NCBI GenBank assembly: GCA_017311315.1
Contig: CM029627.1
Coordinates: forward strand, 50,886,797 to 50,950,796
Length of the DNA: 64,000 bases
Source of the DNA: Dendrocalamus latiflorus
Lineage: Eukaryota > Streptophyta > Magnoliopsida > Poales > Poaceae
Direction: 5' to 3'
A program made the translations under genes and the position numbers. Of the stretch, positions 1 through 10,700 are shown piece by piece. The notes below the pieces were generated by a model. The model was not told the DNA's origin and made no database searches. It saw nothing but the letters and a program-made list of their open reading frames with translations. Numbering within the stretch: position 1 is the first letter of the stretch; every line of letters starts with the position of its first letter.

Positions 1-1333
1 TGGTGCCGCTCACAATGCATAATGAGGCTAGAGGGTAGGGACCTATTTATAGACTCCACTTCCAGATGTTATAAAATGACTCACCTGTTTCCGGTATCCC
101 GTGAGACTCCTGAACCATGTCACCAACCACGATCAGACATGTCAGTTTTATGAGTCTAAAATATATTAGTTCCAAGTACACATGTGTGAGTCACACGCCA
201 TGATCAGATTGTTTATGAGATCAATTCCAATCTGATCATGTGGGTCAACAGCTTGCAGAGCCGATCCTGCAAAACAAACCTAGCTATTCCACCCTGTGCT
301 GTGCCCAGGTTAAACAAATGTATGCATATTAAATTCCAGTAGACTTGATCTCAATAAATATGTCTACCATATTCTAGCACAGCCGTCCTCGGCACCTTGA
401 GTATTAATTTCCTCGAGTTAAATTCCACATCAAAATATTCCCTACACTTGCATCAACAATATGAATAATTCCACATTGAGTAAAATAAACAATAACATTA
501 ATAAATATTGAAAGCCACATAAAAAATCCCAACATTACAGCATCTTCGCCCAGAGGTGCATTTTCGCATTACCCCATCCCTCTTGCCGCAGCTCGCAGCT
601 GCTGACACGTCGGGCCCAACCATAGGCATCGTCCTCCTCTTCGCGAATGCACCACTAGAGTGAGCTCAAGAATTGTAGCCACTACAGTGGTCACATGCAC
701 CGCTGCAAAAGCCGATGCCATTGACCTCCTCAAGCGCCTTGCACAAAGCCCCGTTTTGTTTCTCTACTTCCTGCAGCTGTTGGCGAGAGAGAGACCGTGC
801 CACATGCTACCTTCGTTTTTGGCTCTAGCTCACGTGCTCGACTCGCTCTGCCGTGGCCAACTCAGTCTCTAGTGAGATAAACTCTCAACGCCACTGTCTC
901 TTTTTCGCCTTGTCCTCCACTGAGAAAAATCCCTCAAGCTAATTCTTGTTTGGTGCAACATAGCGCCAGATTGTCGTTGCGTAGTTTCCTCTCCGGTGAG
1001 TGTTGTCCTTTTCACCATCTTCTTTCCTGTCTCTGTGTGCTCATCTTCGCTAGCTCTACATCACTGTCAATTTCCGTCGCTACTGAAGCCATCATCTTCG
1101 CTGCTACTCACTGTCGTGCAACCATTCCAGAGCTCCGATGTCACTGATGCCACCGTCGTGCTCTTGGTGAGATGCTAATTCCAGTACACTATTGTTTTCA
1201 CCTCACCTCAGTAGTTTTCTAGGTCCCCGCCATGGCCATGCCTAGCTTCACCGTTTTTGCTCGCCGTGGTCACTGTTCCGGGGAACATTGGTATCTGTGC
1301 CGCCTAGCGTCACCTCCTCCCTAGCCTTCCATT
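1..1333. other. Unassigned left flank, possibly U3 of an LTR or a promoter
   Basis: No protein-coding region is convincing here; the open frames are short and unlike any family I know. On the minus strand a TATA box (TATAAATAG, 43-51) sits next to the left edge, so a transcript could leave the window to the left with its promoter in the first few hundred bases. That arrangement suits either an LTR U3 region or a host promoter. The right boundary is the end of the Sirevirus-like LTR. I cannot name the element. Confidence 0.3.
199..240. repeat. 13-bp perfect inverted repeat
   Basis: CATGATCAGATTG and its exact reverse complement are separated by a 16-base loop. It lies upstream of the minus-strand TATA box near position 47, where a dimeric regulator site or a cruciform would be plausible; that role is inference. 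Confidence 0.6.
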
Positions 1334-3588
1334 TGTAGGATCGGAAATGGCAATAGAGGGGGGGTTGAATGGTGCCTTTTAATAAAAAAATCGCTCCCAA
1401 GTATTCAAAGATCTTCTTCTCCGGTAGCTACTCAAGCTATGAAGTAAGAAGCTCAATAAACAACAGAAGCTACAAACAAAAGGAGCACAGGGCTTGAACC
1501 AAAAAGTAGCCAACCAAATGCAAACAGACATAACCGGTCTGACCACAGTAGGCCGGGCGGTCTGACCGCAGTAACAAGGCCAGCCTGACTACCATCAGAG
1601 GGCCGGTCTGACCGGTGTTACCGGGCCGGTTTGACCGCTGTGGTTGATGCGGTCTGACCGCAGTGATTGGTCCGGTCGGACCTCCAACCCTAGCGGTCTA
1701 ACCGCTTTCTCATCTCTGAGCAGACTTAAAAGGCTGTAGAAAATAGCAAACCTAAAAACAAACCGAAGGCTAAAATAGAGCAAAGATCAAGAGCTTTTAG
1801 AGGGAAAAATTCTCCAGAACCAAGACAAACTGAGAGACAAGGAAGTTTGAGATAAAGTACTCAAATTCCAACTCTCAATTGATTGAATTTCTTGGTTAAG
1901 GGCAAACTGCAGAGAAGCTGAAGAGATCAATAGTAACTACTCCAAAGAGATGAAATACAGGAAGAAACTTGAACTTTCACTGCTCTTCTCAGGTGAAGTG
2001 ATCTGAACTTCATTCTAAGGAATGGAAGGACCTCAGGAAACAAATAAACGCAGACCAAGATCACTTGAAAATGGAGAATGCTATTTTTGTCAAAAGGTTC
2101 AGCAGGAAAGCACAAAATCCAAAATACCTCATGATTCTTGGATTCTTTGCTCAAGGAACTTTGAAAACAGCAAGAAAATAATCTCAGAAGAAAGAACCAC
2201 ACTCCAAAAACAAGATTCTACCTAGAAAACCAAAAGAGCAAGGATGCCCTGACTTCAAACCCTAGAGAATCAAAAATAGAGGAAATGAGCGCAGGAGAGA
2301 AAAAGAATAGAATCTTTGATTCACATTTCTGCTCTTGGGAATGAAGTAGGCAAATGGCCTTGAGTATTATCCTAGTTCATAGCAGCTCATTTTGCAGCTC
2401 CTCAAACAGAAATCAGATCATAGCTAGCCACAGGAGCAAAGAACAACATCCAGAGCAAAACACAGAGAGAAAGACATCAGATCATCTCAAACACAGAACA
2501 TCTCAGATTGATACAAGGAGACGAAAGATTACAAGAAATGTTCTACAACCATTCCACTACAGCCCCATGCGTAGTTGGAAATCAGGAAATGACTACCACT
2601 CACTACATGCTTCTCTCTTGAGCACACACGCACACACTGAGAACACTGCACTGAGCTCTCCTTACCCTTTACAACCCTTGCACTGCCAACTCCTCTTCTT
2701 AAAGACAAACTCATAGCTACAAGAAGAAAATCAAGAAGTGTAGGCCATACTCCACTTCCTTGCTCCACACACAAATGAGGCAAGAAGTCAAAGCACAAGA
2801 GAGAGAGGGAACCAGGATATGAGCCCTCCAAACCCTAACCTCTCTAAAGCCATCCACTAATGGGTCTCCAACCCGTTATCTTTAACCGAAACCGCATCCA
2901 TTTTGCAGCCTTGCGCATTTTGCCGAAATGCCCCTGCCGCACCTTCCTGGAAGCTTCCTGTCCATGCATGACCACACCCGGCATCTTGACCGTTTGGACC
3001 TCAGCTCCTCCCTGAGCCTAGTCCCGGTCTGCTCCGCTGCATACGACCGCACCCGGCATCCTGACCGTCTGGACCTCAACTCCTCCCTGAGCCTAGTCCC
3101 GGTCCTCCTCGCCATTGCCCGTCGTGTCCACCTCTAGTAGCTCCAGCTCCAGCTCCTCGTCTCCCGACTTGCGACCACCTCAGCAGCCTTGATCATCTTC
3201 GGCGTCTCCAACCGTCTGGACCTCAACACCTCCTGTGCCTAGTCCCGGTCCTTCCAAGCCTCACCATGACCTAGCTCCAAAGTCTTACAGTTACACAGAC
3301 AAGCAAACCGTCACATAACACCGCTCAAAACAGCATAATCAACATTAGCATCACAAAACATACTCAAACACAAAATAGCCCGACTGATCGAGAAAAAGAA
3401 CAAACGACCTAAGCACGTTCGACTGCATTCGACCAAGTCCAACCAAACTAGACTGCACCAAGCACCGACTTGGCGCGAACCAACCAAATTAAACTCAAAC
3501 TTTCCAAAACACGAGTTAGTTACTCATCACAAACATAGGGACACCTCCACATGGTCTCTTAATCTCCTCCTTGATGAGTATATTGACA
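1334..3588 (-). repeat. 3' LTR of the Sirevirus-like element
   Basis: It is bounded by TG and CA and shares blocks with the right LTR: the gaggggggg-TTGAATGGTGCC edge, the 'caccttcctggaagcttcct' block and the 'ccacatggtctct' block near the other end. It carries a GC-rich run of palindromes (1525-1705) that the partner LTR lacks. The exact outer boundary (3588 versus the PPT-like run at 3754) is uncertain. Confidence 0.65.
1525..1705. repeat. Array of CGGTCTGACCG-type palindromes inside the LTR
   Basis: About eight variants of (g)CGGTCTGACCGc occur within 180 bp. Short GC-rich palindromes in the regulatory part of the LTR are a reported trait of Sireviruses, so this is probably part of the element's promoter region. 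It is missing from the other LTR of the same element. Confidence 0.55.
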
Positions 3589-3753
3589 AACACAGAAAAA
3601 GCATAAGATTGAGTTTGGTTTGAGAGTCATACATTGTCTAAAAGAGAAGTAAAGAGATGCAAGACCATGTAGACAAAAGGAGCAAAAACAGAAAGAGCAA
3701 GTTTTCCTCAAAAGCTCCTAGTTTTTCCTTGAAATGGCTTTTTCTCCAATATT

Positions 3754-3766
3754 CTCCCCCTTTTGG
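3754..3766 (-). other. Polypurine-tract-like run upstream of the 3' LTR
   Basis: The minus strand reads CCAAAAGGGGGAG, a typical Sirevirus PPT. Two further GAGGGGGAG runs occur at 4774-4782 and 5272-5280; several PPT-like signals before the 3' LTR are known in this lineage. Confidence 0.5.
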
Positions 3767-5278
3767 CAATAGAATCATCAAGATGCAAAAGAGAGAATTA
3801 AGCATGATGTGGATGAAATGGCTGAATTTTATTCAATCTAAGCAATTAGAGCCATGAAGATTATCCAAAATGACTACTGAGTATTACACCAAGCCATAAT
3901 ACAGTAGAATGCTATCTAGATCATGACAAGACATGTATAAGCAAGCTAAACCAGATAAGTCACAATCTGAAATTTAGACGAATTTCTTAGCATGTCAAGT
4001 TATCCATGATCATAGTCTAGCTAGAGGTATCCAAAGATGATGCAAGCCATGTCAATAATCTAAGTGGAACCAAGAAGTTAGAATTGAGTCAATTTAGAGT
4101 GCTAAGTTCAAGAATGAATCATTTGTTCAAGTACTTTAGTCTTTTTGTGTAATTTAAGCAAATTTAGCACCATTAACATGTTTTCTTTTGAAACCCATGG
4201 TCGTTTCCAACCAAAATTTGAGTCATGTGCTAGATCTCAAGCCTTATGCGACCACTCCAAGCAATAAGCTTAAGAAGATGATCTTGGTCATCCAAAACTC
4301 TCTCTGAGTTCATGCCTAGTGCAATGGCAAGTAGTCTCATGAGAAAGAATTGGTGAGATCAGTTCTTTCGCACAAAAGAGATCCTTTTTGCTTTTACTTA
4401 AATTTAGTTCAAGAACAAGAAGTTAACAATAACTCATGCTCCATAAAAGAACTAGCATAGCTCAATCTAAAGCTCAATAGAGATTCAAGACTCAACTCAA
4501 CCTATTTGACATGGCATGAATCATAAAAGGAGAACTAAAGACAGACTAGTCTTAAAAGCTAACATGACATGATTTAATTAAAGTTGTGCAGTTTTAATCA
4601 ACTTTTCATGGCAAAGACTAGACAACACATAAAGTCATAATAAATCTAGCAAGTAAGCACAGATTATGGCAAGATGTAAGGCATTATAAACTTGTCATAA
4701 AAGGATAATAATCAAGGCTCCATGTAGTTATATTACAATGCAAAATACTGAAATGAAATGCAAAAAAGTCAAGCTCCCCCTCAACAATAGATGCACTTTT
4801 AATTCAAGTTGAGTTATGTCAGCATTAAGATCTAGAAACTCCCAAATGAACTCCTCCTGAACCAAGGCAATAAAACGAGAAGCTGGCAAGAAAAATAGAA
4901 AAGACAATCCTTAAAGCATAGACAAGATATAGAGAATACTATGGCTCAGATTGACTCACATCTACCCCATATGATACTAGAACTATCAGCTGGTCATCTA
5001 ACACACTAAGGAGCAAACACGTTCCCTGTCTACCCAAGGGTGGCCCAACCCTTGCTAGAACCTATAAGAAGTGAGTGAGCTCAACCTAGTGAGAACAAAA
5101 ACAGCTAATAAGCAGCATCCTAGAATCACAAGATGAGAGGAACAAGTCTAAACAACTAGACGAGAGAAGCACTCTAATCTATGCTAGGAGTAATAACCCA
5201 AATGCACCCATATACAATGCAATAGAAAGGAGCAAGAGCATAATAAACAGGATAAATCAAGAAACACAAAGCTCCCCC
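3767..5278. other. Non-coding internal spacer of the Sirevirus-like element
   Basis: AT-rich sequence where pol would normally lie. I see no integrase, reverse transcriptase or RNase H motif in any frame, and no stretch long enough to encode one. Confidence 0.6.
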
Positions 5279-6408
5279 TCACCATAGTCCATAAGGACAA
5301 ACCACCCCAAGCTCTCCCCGTAAGGCTGAAAACCTAGTCGATGTCGTCACTCCAACCTTCCATGTCGCTGAAGTCGATGTCATTGAAGGTGGTGAGGACG
5401 CGGTGGAACAGCTTCTTGGCTTTGCCAAGGTTGCAGAACTTCTTCTTCCCTTGGGCATGAGTTGGGGCTTCTTGTTGCAGTTCTTGTTGATGTAGTCATT
5501 CTTGCTCACGCTACCGTGGTCGTTCTTGCCCTTCTCCAGCTTGGGGCAATTCGTCCGAATGTGGTTGGGGCCACCACACTCAAAGCACATTATCGGCCCA
5601 CCCCTCTTTCTGTCCCTCACTCTCTTGTATGCATGGGAGAACTTTCTGGCTAGAAGGGCTAATTGGTCCTCTGGAGCTGCTCTAATTGATCATCGGTTAC
5701 TTCACAAAGCGCAGCTAAGGAGAAACTAGTAGCATTATCAGAGAAAACACCAGAAGCAGGACTGGGATCGGTGACCAATGCTATCGACTACGATTTCGAC
5801 CTACGAGAGACAATGTCAATCTCGTGAGTCTTGAGGCGTGAATACAGCGCTTCAAGAGTCAGGGTCGAAAGATCGGTCATGTCCTTGATGGTGGTCACCT
5901 TCATCTCCCAAACACGCAAATCAAGATCAGAAAGCATTTGTCGAGCGTTGTCCGAGTCAAGGTACGTGAGACCGACCGCTTGGAGATTGCTCAGAATCTT
6001 GTGAAACCTTGCAAAACACTCATCCAAGGACTCACCAGCGAACATTTCAAACTTGTTGTAATCTCGCTTGAACTGGTCCTGTCTTACCGTCTTAATCTAG
6101 GTAGTGCCCTCATGGTATGCATCGATGGTCACCCAGATGTCGAAAGCCGACGTGAGATGAGAGATGTGATCGAATTCGCTTATGCTCAGACCCTGAATTA
6201 TGATGTTTCTCGCCTTAGCATTCGCCTCAATATTGGGCATGTTTGACACATTGATGTTCTCATCGGCAGGAACCACATATCGGGTCTTGACCTTCCTCCA
6301 GATGGCATAGCCCTGAGCCTGGTTGTAGGTCTCCATCCGACTCTTCCAGAAAGGATAGTCGATCCCATCGAAGATCGGGGGCTTGGTGGAATACTTGTCC
6401 GTTGCCAT
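5279..6408 (-). pseudogene. Broken copia gag (UBN2-type with CCHC zinc knuckle)
   Basis: The gag protein would package the retrotransposon RNA. The reading frame starts at 6408, just inside the PBS, with a typical gag N-terminus (KPPIFDGIDYPFWKSRM). It is interrupted by an in-frame TAG at about 6095. It resumes in the same frame (FAGESLDECFARFHKILSNL, then LSTLTLEALYSRLKTHEIDI) and stops near 5788. The C-terminal part is in another frame and holds one zinc knuckle, CFECGGPNHIRTNC (CX2CX4HX4C), near 5570. At least one stop and one frameshift therefore separate its three pieces, so no full gag can be made. The run down to 5279 ends at a PPT-like tract. Family assignment is firm; the exact number of lesions is not. 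Confidence 0.75.
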
Positions 6409-6449
6409 GGCTCAAAAGACCAGTTAAGATCTACAAGGAAGAGCTAACC

Positions 6450-6461
6450 GGCTCCGATACC
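6450..6461 (-). other. Primer binding site (initiator tRNA-Met)
   Basis: The minus strand reads TGGTATCGGAGC three bases inside the 5' LTR, one mismatch from the usual TGGTATCAGAGC. It fixes the orientation of the element. Confidence 0.75.
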
Positions 6462-6464
6462 AAT

Positions 6465-8586
6465 TGTAGGACCGAAACGGCAACAGAGGGGGGTGAATGG
6501 TGCCTTCAAACCACCCCAAATATTCTCACAACTTTCTTCTCCGATAGATATATCAGCTATGAAGATAGATGAAATTCTCTCATTGGAAGCCGAAATCAAT
6601 TTTGCCGAAAGATCGAAGAACCTCAAGGAAGAGGCAAAACTAGATCGACATAGACTTCTCAGAAGAACAGACAAAAAATAGGCTTCAAGCCGAAAAACAT
6701 AACACAGACCATCCAACCAAAACTTAAAAGCAAAGACAAATGAGAGAAGCAAACTGAAAGAAAAACAAACTGAAGAAAAGAAGCAGCAGGTGGATAACAA
6801 AAGCATTGTTGAGAGCTATCGGCTCAGAAGCTCTGAAAAGAGACCGAAACTGAGTCTGCACCGCCGGTTCAACTGCCAAAATACTGCAGTCCAGGGAGTA
6901 AAACTTGAAGCTAATAGCCGATGTGAATCCAGTCCAACCGGGAGCAGAAAAATAAAAATCGGCAAACACAAAATAGAGATAGAGAACAGACCAACCGAAA
7001 CTGGACTGAATCTCCCAAAAATACAACAGGTTGTAGACTCGAGACTGAAAACTAAGAAACAAGACAGAGCTTACAAACTCTGATTTGCACAAGAAGAGAA
7101 GACCACAAGCTGCAGGCTAAATCGATTGAAAACACTACAAACTAACTACTGCACGCACAGAAACAACAATCAAACAGAGAGAAAAGCAAAAACTGAAACC
7201 TGCATTCTGCCACCCTGAAGAAGTACAGTAAACCGAAAATAGAGATATTGCCAATTGCTTGCTGTGAAGGTTTGCTGCTCTCTACAGATCAACTGAAAAT
7301 GGACTTCAATAGCAACTCGTTTTCAGGAAACAAAATCACAGGAGAAGGAGGAGTTCGGTTGATAGCAGAAAATAATGAGAAGTATGAAATTCTAAACATG
7401 AAAACTGAACAACAGAGATTGAGATCAAAAGTTGAAAGCTTGAGAATCTCATATCAATTGATCATGAGCCTTTTGGATCTCAATCAGGGAATAACCTTGG
7501 ACCAAGAAAACACCGAGCTCAGCCTTCTCTTCGCCACAACATCAAGAAAACGAAAATACTCTGCTTACCGAAATAGTGAACCCTAGATTTTTAGGAAACA
7601 GAGGAAAAGTGTTTCAACCAGAATCTCGGAGAGAAGAATTGCTCTAGAAAACTTTTGCTCTCGGGAAATGCTGGCCAAGGGGCCTTGTGGATAAACCGAG
7701 TTCTGAGCAAGAAGGTTCTACAAATAAAAGATCAAGAACTCCAATCAACAGAGAAGAACTGAAAGCAAAACCAAAACAAGAAACAAGACATCAGAGCACA
7801 GAAAGAAGATAGAGCTGATCAAGCAGAAACAACTCAACACAGAATGACTTCTCATATTGAATAGGAGAGATGAATGATTACAAGAGTACAAGGACTACAA
7901 CTATTTCATCCCCATATGCGCTTTCACATTCTGGACAACACAAGCTCATAGAGACAAAACACAAGAACAGAACACACACCCGCTCACGCAGAGGAGAAAC
8001 AGAAAGCACAACAAACTTCTGCTCTCCTCACCAACTCCTCAACCAAACAGAAATAAAACCCAAAAACCATCATGCACATGAGTTCTAGCACCTATTTATA
8101 GCCTCTAGTTAATGGGTTTACAACTTCCTTAACCCAATAACTCCAACTAACTCAGTGCTTTACCCAATAACTCTAACCAAATTCACTTCATCCATTTGCT
8201 TCAACCAAAACCCGCTTCCTCTTGTGCAGCCCTGCATATTTACCAAAACGCCACTCCTGCACCTTCCTGGAAGCTTCCTCATTTCTTGCTGTCCAAGCCT
8301 TGTAACCACCTCGAGTCCTTGCCGTCTTCGGCACATCCCGACCGCTTTGACCTCGGCACCGCCTGTGCCTAGTCCGGTCATCCCGTGCCTCGCCACGACT
8401 TAGCCTCAACGTCCTGCAGCCATCACGGACAAGAAAACACATTACATAGCACCGCTCGAGATAATATAATCAACATTTGCATTAATAGAAAGTACTTAAT
8501 CACAAAGCACCTAAATCAAACTCAACCTTCCTAAAACACGTGTCAATTACTCATCACACTCATGGGGTCACATCCACATGGTCTCT
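6465..8586 (-). repeat. 5' LTR of the Sirevirus-like element
   Basis: It starts at TGTAGGACCG next to the PBS and matches the left LTR in several blocks. A minus-strand TATA box (TATAAATAGG, 8091-8100) fits the LTR promoter. The open frames on both strands inside it are chance. The 5' extremity is missing and replaced by another LTR fragment. Confidence 0.65.
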
Positions 8587-8836
8587 CAACCACACCCAGC
8601 ATCCTGACCGTTTGGACCTCAACTCCTTCCTGAGCCTAGTCCCGGTCCTCCTTGCCGTTGCCCGTCGTGTCCACCTCTGGTAGCTCCAGGTCCTCGTCTC
8701 CCGACTCGCAACCACCTTAGTAGCCTCGATCATCTTTGGCGTCTCTAACCGTCTGGACCTCAACACCTTCTGTACCTAGTCCCGATCCTTCCACGCCTCA
8801 CCATGACCTAGCTCCGAAGTCCTGCAGTCACACAGA
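8587..8836 (-). mobile_element. Second Sirevirus LTR fragment, fused to the first
   Basis: This repeats the block found at about 2969-3303 of the left LTR (ACC-CAGCATCCTGACCGTTTGG..., then the 'gtagctccag' and 'cgtctggacctcaacacc' words). The join at 8586/8587 links the LTR end to LTR interior, as unequal recombination or a second insertion would leave. Confidence 0.6.
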
Positions 8837-9300
8837 TGTAACATCCTGAAATTTTAAATTTGAAAATATGAAGCCCTTGAGTTATTTTTGTCCAATATTT
8901 TATATGAGTTTTGATTTTCATGGTGTTCTTAAATTTTGATTGAGATCCCAAAAGTTAAAGAAGCTCAAGAAAGACCAAAAACACAATCACATTAGTAATG
9001 CCATACATGGGAATATGCAAATAAAGGAAACTCAAAAGTTTAGAAATTCGAATCTAAAAAGATGATCCATCATAAGGAGGGAGAAGCTTAAATTCCACAT
9101 ATATTCTAGTAGTATAAATAGCAGTAAAAGTAAAAGGATAAGATACAAGCATATACATACATACATGTGTATGAATATATATACAAAATTGTGCATGTAC
9201 AAGAAAAAGGGTTTCATAATACAGGAGAGAGGAATTAGAATTTAGTGAGTAGGCAAAATGAACAAACATAAAATGTATACACAAATATACATACCACATA

Positions 9301-9305
9301 AATAA

Positions 9306-9340
<35 letters not shown>

Positions 9341-9486
9341 TGCAAGAGCATTAGCAATAAGAAATAGAGGCAAGGAAACTTTATATGCAAAACCTACATA
9401 TCAAACATATATAAATATGTATATATATATACCTATATAAATATATGTATATACACAATAGATAAATAAATAAATAAATAAAAAAG
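9301..9486. repeat. Microsatellites: (AAT)n, (AT)n-rich and (ATAA)n
   Basis: An (ATA/TAA) run of about 11 units covers 9304-9336, an AT-alternating stretch lies at about 9411-9455, and (AAAT)n covers 9464-9486. Confidence 0.8.
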
Positions 9487-10429
9487 TCAGGCTGCTCCTT
9501 CCCCTTTTCAGCCGAACGGCCCAATAGCCCTCTTCCACCCACCGGCCCGCTTCTCCTTCCCCTCCCGCCTTGATCCTCTGACCAGCAGGGCCCCCGTGCC
9601 AGCCCTTCCCTCTCCCTCTGCCTGTGGACCCGCTCCACCCCGCGCCCTTCTCCCTCTTCCTTCTTCCCCTTTCTATCCCGTGCGCTCGCTCCTCTTTTCT
9701 TTTCTCATGGCTGTGAGCCCTCCGCGTCATCCCTTTTTGCGCCGAAACTCTGCTCCGTTTGGTCACCTCATGCGGCGCACAGGGCTGCAGCTCTGCGCAC
9801 GCCTGCCCCACCCCTGCTGCGCACGCCGAGCCATGCGCCACTCCCTGCCGAGCGCCGCACGCTGAGCCAAGTGCCGGGCAAAGCCGGGCGGTCCTTCCCC
9901 GCCGCCCGGTCCATCCCTACCAACCGTTCCTTGCTTCTCCCACTATAAAACCAGCCGAGGCTCCCCGTGGCTTCGTCGCGCTCTACTCCACCTTACACCC
10001 CCGCCAATCGGTCTCCCCAAGCTCCTAGCGTCGCCGGCCGCCTATCCCCAATTTCCAACCGCCGCCGCCATCTTCACCGCCGCCGCTTCTTCGGATAATC
10101 TCTTTTCAATTCCTCGCTTGGGGAGCGTCCTCTCACCGCCACGAACACCCTCCGACCGTTGCCGGCACTTCCCTCGTCCCCCAGCTCGCCGACTCCGAGC
10201 GCCTCTCCAAGCACACCGCTGCCGCTCGCCGCTGGCTCGCTTCGAAGTCCCCCGGACACCGCCGACGCCCCCACCAGTTTCCCCTACCCGCAGACAGCCC
10301 GTCCTCCTCTCCGCCCACCCCTCGCCGGCGCCACTGTCGGCCGAGCCCGCCCCTGAGCTCCTCTGTTACAGGCAACTCCACCGTTGAGTTAACAGTCTCC
10401 GCTGCCTTCTCCAGTCAGGTAACACCAGA

Positions 10430-10560
10430 GAGTGAGTTGGCTAGCAGCACTTGCATTTACCCCAGCGACTCGGGTTCGAATCCTTATGGCCGCAGCATTA
10501 GATGTAGGCTAAAAATGTTTTTGCAAGCACATCCAGTGGAGGCTCTGTTTTGGGAGCTTA
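10430..10560 (+). mobile_element. Possible tRNA-derived SINE-like head
   Basis: GTTGGCTAGCAGC.. is followed about 45 bases later by a perfect RNA polymerase III B box (GGTTCGAATCC, near 10472-10482). Spacing fits a tRNA-derived promoter, but I see no cloverleaf acceptor pairing and no clear tail or target duplication. Confidence 0.3.
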
Positions 10561-10599
10561 GTCCCAGCGCCATCTTTTATGGACTGATCTCCCCCTGTT

Positions 10600-10700
10600 G
10601 TAGCAAACGGGCTGCAGCCCAGTTGGTTAGTGCAGCTGAGTGCTAACCCGCTGCCCCACGTTCGAATCCCAGCACTGCACGTTTATCTCTTATTTTTGCT
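10600..10700 (+). mobile_element. Second tRNA-like / SINE-like segment
   Basis: CAGCCCAGTTGGTTAGTGC resembles an A box, and ACGTTCGAATCCC a B box, with tRNA-like spacing. The pieces do not fold into a full tRNA by eye, so a decayed tRNA or SINE head is more likely than a working tRNA gene. Confidence 0.35.

Larger units (their letters stand above)
1334..8586 (-). mobile_element. Gag-only Sirevirus-like Ty1/copia LTR retrotransposon (non-autonomous)
   Basis: Two related LTRs of about 2.1-2.3 kb flank a 2.9 kb internal region. Both inner/outer LTR ends read TGTAGGA(T/C)CG on the plus strand, so the element runs on the minus strand, with the 5' LTR on the right. A primer binding site for initiator tRNA-Met lies directly inside the 5' LTR, then a broken gag, then spacer carrying three polypurine-tract-like runs. 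Protease, integrase, reverse transcriptase and RNase H are absent, so the copy could move only with help in trans. The LTR pair is visibly diverged, which points to an old insertion. The outer edge of the right LTR lacks its last few tens of bases. Confidence 0.75.

Noticed and set aside
10600..10700. A functional tRNA gene
   Set aside because: B-box-like sequence is clear but I could not form acceptor and D stems by eye; a decayed or SINE-derived segment fits better.
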